From Acidobacteriota bacterium (lineage in GTDB: Bacteria > Acidobacteriota > Vicinamibacteria > Vicinamibacterales > 2-12-FULL-66-21): a stretch of 35,149 nucleotides of DNA. The stretch covers positions 1-35,149 of the forward strand of contig QHWR01000011.1 in NCBI GenBank assembly GCA_003223835.1, given 5' to 3'. This document shows positions 32,422-35,149 of this stretch, piece by piece (the first letter of the stretch is position 1; each line of letters begins with the position of its first letter). Below the pieces are notes generated by a model. The model was not told where the DNA came from. It was given only the letters and a program-made list of their open reading frames with translations, and searched no databases. The position numbers were made by a program, and so were the translations under genes.

Positions 32422-34018
32422 ACGCGAACTGTTCAGGGTGGCGGGTGTTTTCGGCGCCGGCAGCTTGCTGCCCGCGCGGCGGATTCCGTCCGCGGAAGCC
32501 GCGGCGATGTTGCCCGTACCGCCGGGCGATCCTGGCTTTTATCAGTCGATCGGCGTCCGCCCGATCATCAACTGCCGCGGCACGTTCACGATCATCGGCG
32601 GCTCGATCGAGTTGCCGGAGGTGCGTGCCGCCAAGAGCGCGGCGAACCAGCAGTACGTGCAGCTCGACGAGCTGATGGACGGCGTCGGCAAACGCCTCGC
32701 GGAGCTGACCGGCGCCGAGTGGGGCATGGTCAGCGCGGGCTGTGCGGCGGCGATGTCGCACGCGACGGCGGCGTGCGTGGCCGGCGGAAATCCGGACCTG
32801 CACGTGCGCATCCCCAACCTCGCGGGCTTCGCGAAGGACGAGGTGATCGTCCCGGCACGCTCGCGCAACGTGTACGACGCGGCGATCCGGGCGGTCGGCG
32901 TGAAGATCATCGAGGTCGAGACGCCGGAAGCGCTGCAGCTGGCGATCGGACCGAAGACGGCGATGATCTACATCTTCGCCGGGCCGCAGCACGACAGCGG
33001 GCCCATGTCGACGCCAGCCATCTGCGGCATCGCGAAGCCGTACAACGTCCCCGTGCTCGTCGACGCGGCGGCCGAAATCCTGACCATCCCGAACGTCCAT
33101 CTGCAGCGCGGCGCGACGCTCGTGGCGTACAGCGGCGGCAAGTACATTCGCGGGCCCCAGAGCGCGGGACTCCTGCTCGGGCGCAAGGATCTGGTCAAGG
33201 CGGCATGGGTGCACAGCGCGCCCCATCACGGCTACGCGCGCAGCATGAAGGTCGGCCGCGAGGAAATGATCGGCATGCTCGTGGCCGTCGAGAACTGGGT
33301 CAAGCGCGACCACGCCGCCGAGTGGAACGAGTGGATTGCCCGCTGCGAGTCCATCGCCGCACGTGTCTCGAAGATTGCCGGCGTCACGGCGTCCGTGCAA
33401 CGCGAGCCGCACGAGGACCTCAGCAATCGAAGCCCGCAGCTCACCGTCAGATGGAGCACGGCGAGGCTCGGCGTGACCGGCGCGGACGTCGCCGACATCC
33501 TTTATAAAGGCGAGCCGCGCATTACGCTGACGGCCATGCGCCCCGGTGGACCCGCGCAGGACGCGAACGGCGATACCGGGATCTCGATCGTGTCGGCGAT
33601 GATGGCGCCGGGCGACGACAAGATCGTCGCGGAACGCCTCGGCGACGTGCTTTCAGGCAGTCACACGCTCGAGCCCGCGGAGACGCCGGCGGCCGCCGTC
33701 ACCGACGTCTCGGGAAAGTGGGAGATCGAGATCCAGTTCGCCGCCGGCCGCACGACGCATCGTCTTCACCTCCAGCAGATCGGCAATCGTCTGGAGGGCA
33801 TTCATCAGGGCGATTTCCTCACGCGCGATATTTCGGGAACGATCAACGGCGATGCCGTTCTGCTCGCCAGCAGCGTGACCGAACGTCACGGCGACGCGCT
33901 CACCTACCGTTTCAGTGGAAAGGCCGCGGGAGACACGATGTCCGGCTCCCTCGACCTCGGCGAATACCTGGCGGCGGCGTGGAGCGCGCGCCGCCCGGCG
34001 TCGGGTCGCGCGCTTTGA
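32405..34018 (+). CDS. Tat-exported SelA-like PLP enzyme with C-terminal beta domain
   Basis: The start is ATG 32405, inside the end of the amidohydrolase gene, chosen because it opens a Tat leader ([18 protein letters not shown] at 5-22). The 537-residue protein has a SelA-like PLP domain: [12 protein letters not shown] (51-62), Asp220 (VLVDAAAE) and Lys246 in [11 protein letters not shown]. After about residue 430 there is an extra beta-rich domain of about 95 residues ([46 protein letters not shown]) absent from the paralogue at 9182. The function is probably a lyase or eliminase on an amino acid or sugar acid; true SelA is unlikely. Confidence 0.88.
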   Translation: MASVSRRELFRVAGVFGAGSLLPARRIPSAEAAAMLPVPPGDPGFYQSIGVRPIINCRGTFTIIGGSIELPEVRAAKSAANQQYVQLDELMDGVGKRLAELTGAEWGMVSAGCAAAMSHATAACVAGGNPDLHVRIPNLAGFAKDEVIVPARSRNVYDAAIRAVGVKIIEVETPEALQLAIGPKTAMIYIFAGPQHDSGPMSTPAICGIAKPYNVPVLVDAAAEILTIPNVHLQRGATLVAYSGGKYIRGPQSAGLLLGRKDLVKAAWVHSAPHHGYARSMKVGREEMIGMLVAVENWVKRDHAAEWNEWIARCESIAARVSKIAGVTASVQREPHEDLSNRSPQLTVRWSTARLGVTGADVADILYKGEPRITLTAMRPGGPAQDANGDTGISIVSAMMAPGDDKIVAERLGDVLSGSHTLEPAETPAAAVTDVSGKWEIEIQFAAGRTTHRLHLQQIGNRLEGIHQGDFLTRDISGTINGDAVLLASSVTERHGDALTYRFSGKAAGDTMSGSLDLGEYLAAAWSARRPASGRAL

Positions 34019-34050
34019 CGCTTCCGAATCCACGCTCGGCCGGCGCGCCG

Positions 34051-35149
34051 ATGAGCCCGCCGACTCACGCGCGCTATCGCGTCGTTGCTTTGGCTACCGG
34101 GTTGGGGATGATTACGTACCTGGATCGAGCGTGCATCGCGACGCTCGCCCCGGGAATCACGCGCGATCTGGCGCTGTCGACGGTGCAGATGGGCTACGTC
34201 TTCACCGTTTTCCAGCTGGCGTACGCGCTGTTCGAAATTCCCACCGCATGGTGGGCCGACCGAAGGGGCACGCGATCCGTGCTGACGCGGATCGTGATCT
34301 GGTGGTCGTGCCTCACGGCGGCGACGGGTGCGGCGTTCAGCTATCCCGTCCTGCTCGTCGTGCGCTTTCTGTTCGGTATGGGTGAAGCCGGCGCGTGGCC
34401 GTGCGTCGCGCGCACGTTTTCCCGCTGGATTCCGCGGCGGGAGCGCGGAACCGTGCAGGGAGTTTTCTTCGCGGGCGCGCACATGGTCGGGGGCCTGACC
34501 CCCGCGCTGGTGCTCTGGCTGCTCCGATACCTCTCGTGGCGCGAGATTTTCGTCTGCTTCGGCACGGTCGGTTTCGTGTGGGTGGCGGTGTGGCTGACCT
34601 CGTTCCGCAACGATCCCTCGGAGCATCCGGCGGTGAACGCCGCGGAACTGCGGACGATCGTCATGGAACGTCTGCCCGACAGCGCCCACTCGGCAGGATG
34701 GGACTACTGGCGCACGCTCGTCGCCAGCAGAAGCATGATCGCGCTCTGCGTGATGTACATCCCGAACTGCATGATCTTCTATTTCTGCATCACGTGGCTG
34801 CCGACGTACCTCAGGCAGCGGCACGGGTTCGACGCGACGAGCCTCGGGATCTTCGCGGGACTGCCGCTCATCGTCAGCATCCCCGGGGATCTGCTGGGCG
34901 GGTTCGTCACCGATCGGCTCGTGTCGCGCTACGGGCTGCGCATCGGACGCTGCGGGCTGGGCTTTGTGGCGTACGTGATTGCCGGTCTGGCGCTGCTGGC
35001 CGCCGCTGCGTCCTCGACGCCGGTCCTGGCCGCGACGCTGATCGCCGTCGCCACGGGCTTGACGATGTTCACGCTCGGCGCGGCGTGGGGCACGGTGATC
35101 GAAGTCGGACGCAACCACGTCGGCGTGGTCGGCGCGACGATGAACTCGG
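34051..35149 (+). CDS. MFS transporter, ACS-type sugar-acid symporter (cut by window end)
   Basis: The visible 366 codons encode a major-facilitator protein with about nine to ten transmembrane segments. [17 protein letters not shown] in helix 1 and [12 protein letters not shown] in the loop between helices 2 and 3 match the anion:cation symporter family of hexuronate, glucarate and galactonate transporters. ATG 34051 is the likely start; an in-frame TTG overlapping the previous stop (34015) is an alternative. It should carry a sugar acid across the inner membrane. The end of the gene is beyond the window. Confidence 0.87.
   Translation, partial: MSPPTHARYRVVALATGLGMITYLDRACIATLAPGITRDLALSTVQMGYVFTVFQLAYALFEIPTAWWADRRGTRSVLTRIVIWWSCLTAATGAAFSYPVLLVVRFLFGMGEAGAWPCVARTFSRWIPRRERGTVQGVFFAGAHMVGGLTPALVLWLLRYLSWREIFVCFGTVGFVWVAVWLTSFRNDPSEHPAVNAAELRTIVMERLPDSAHSAGWDYWRTLVASRSMIALCVMYIPNCMIFYFCITWLPTYLRQRHGFDATSLGIFAGLPLIVSIPGDLLGGFVTDRLVSRYGLRIGRCGLGFVAYVIAGLALLAAAASSTPVLAATLIAVATGLTMFTLGAAWGTVIEVGRNHVGVVGATMNS

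Overview
The window looks like chromosomal DNA from a high-GC, free-living Gram-negative bacterium, most likely an acidobacterium (Vicinamibacteria-like). The main reasons are an Oar-like TonB receptor with an N-terminal carboxypeptidase-regulatory domain, many metabolic enzymes carrying twin-arginine leaders, PQQ dehydrogenases with cytochromes c, and intergenic repeats of the CCACGGATCACACGG and CCACAGAG kinds. This assignment is inferred without a database search. I saw no tRNA, rRNA, CRISPR array, transposase or phage gene.

Layout. (1) 1-6728, minus strand: start of a Dps-like protein, a cNMP-binding/thioredoxin-reductase-like flavoprotein, an alpha/beta hydrolase broken by a small deletion, a frameshifted transglutaminase-like lipoprotein, a Tat-exported phosphoesterase-cupredoxin fusion and a DUF2231 membrane protein. 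(2) 6807-8053, plus: an ECF sigma factor overlapping its zinc-finger anti-sigma factor. (3) 8069-10396: a small NTF2-like secreted protein (minus), then an exported RidA-like protein and a SelA-like PLP enzyme (plus). (4) 10397-10839: two tandem-repeat arrays in opposite orientation between convergent genes. (5) 10840-15651, minus: a tight four-gene operon for mannonate dehydratase (UxuA-like), two RraA-family proteins and a cytochrome c-PQQ dehydrogenase. (6) 15880-25445, plus: an enolase-superfamily enzyme, ApbE, an amidohydrolase, a second PQQ dehydrogenase, a diheme cytochrome c, a LamG protein, and two more enolase-superfamily enzymes, the last ManD-like. (7) 25588-27639, minus: an unknown secreted protein (frameshifted) and a DUF362 protein. 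(8) 27853-35149, plus: TonB receptor, amidohydrolase (interrupted), second SelA-like enzyme and an ACS-type MFS transporter running off the window.

How it may work together. Nearly every enzyme from 8581 to 34018 begins with an export signal, including families that are normally cytoplasmic (mannonate dehydratases, RraA aldolases, RidA, SelA-like PLP enzymes). Enzymes that would load PLP or metal before export mostly have Tat leaders, whereas PQQ and heme proteins, which mature in the periplasm, have Sec leaders. I infer a periplasmic sugar-acid pathway: TonB uptake, PQQ oxidation of sugars or alcohols to acids with electrons passed to cytochrome c, dehydration to 2-keto-3-deoxy acids, aldol cleavage or deamination, and import by the MFS carrier.

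Four genes (hydrolase, transglutaminase-like, unknown protein, amidohydrolase) have broken frames. Two breaks look like deletions of roughly 25-35 nt and one like a single lost G in a homopolymer, so assembly error must be separated from real decay. A 74-bp palindromic element occurs twice in inverted orientation, flanking the 16-25 kb gene block.
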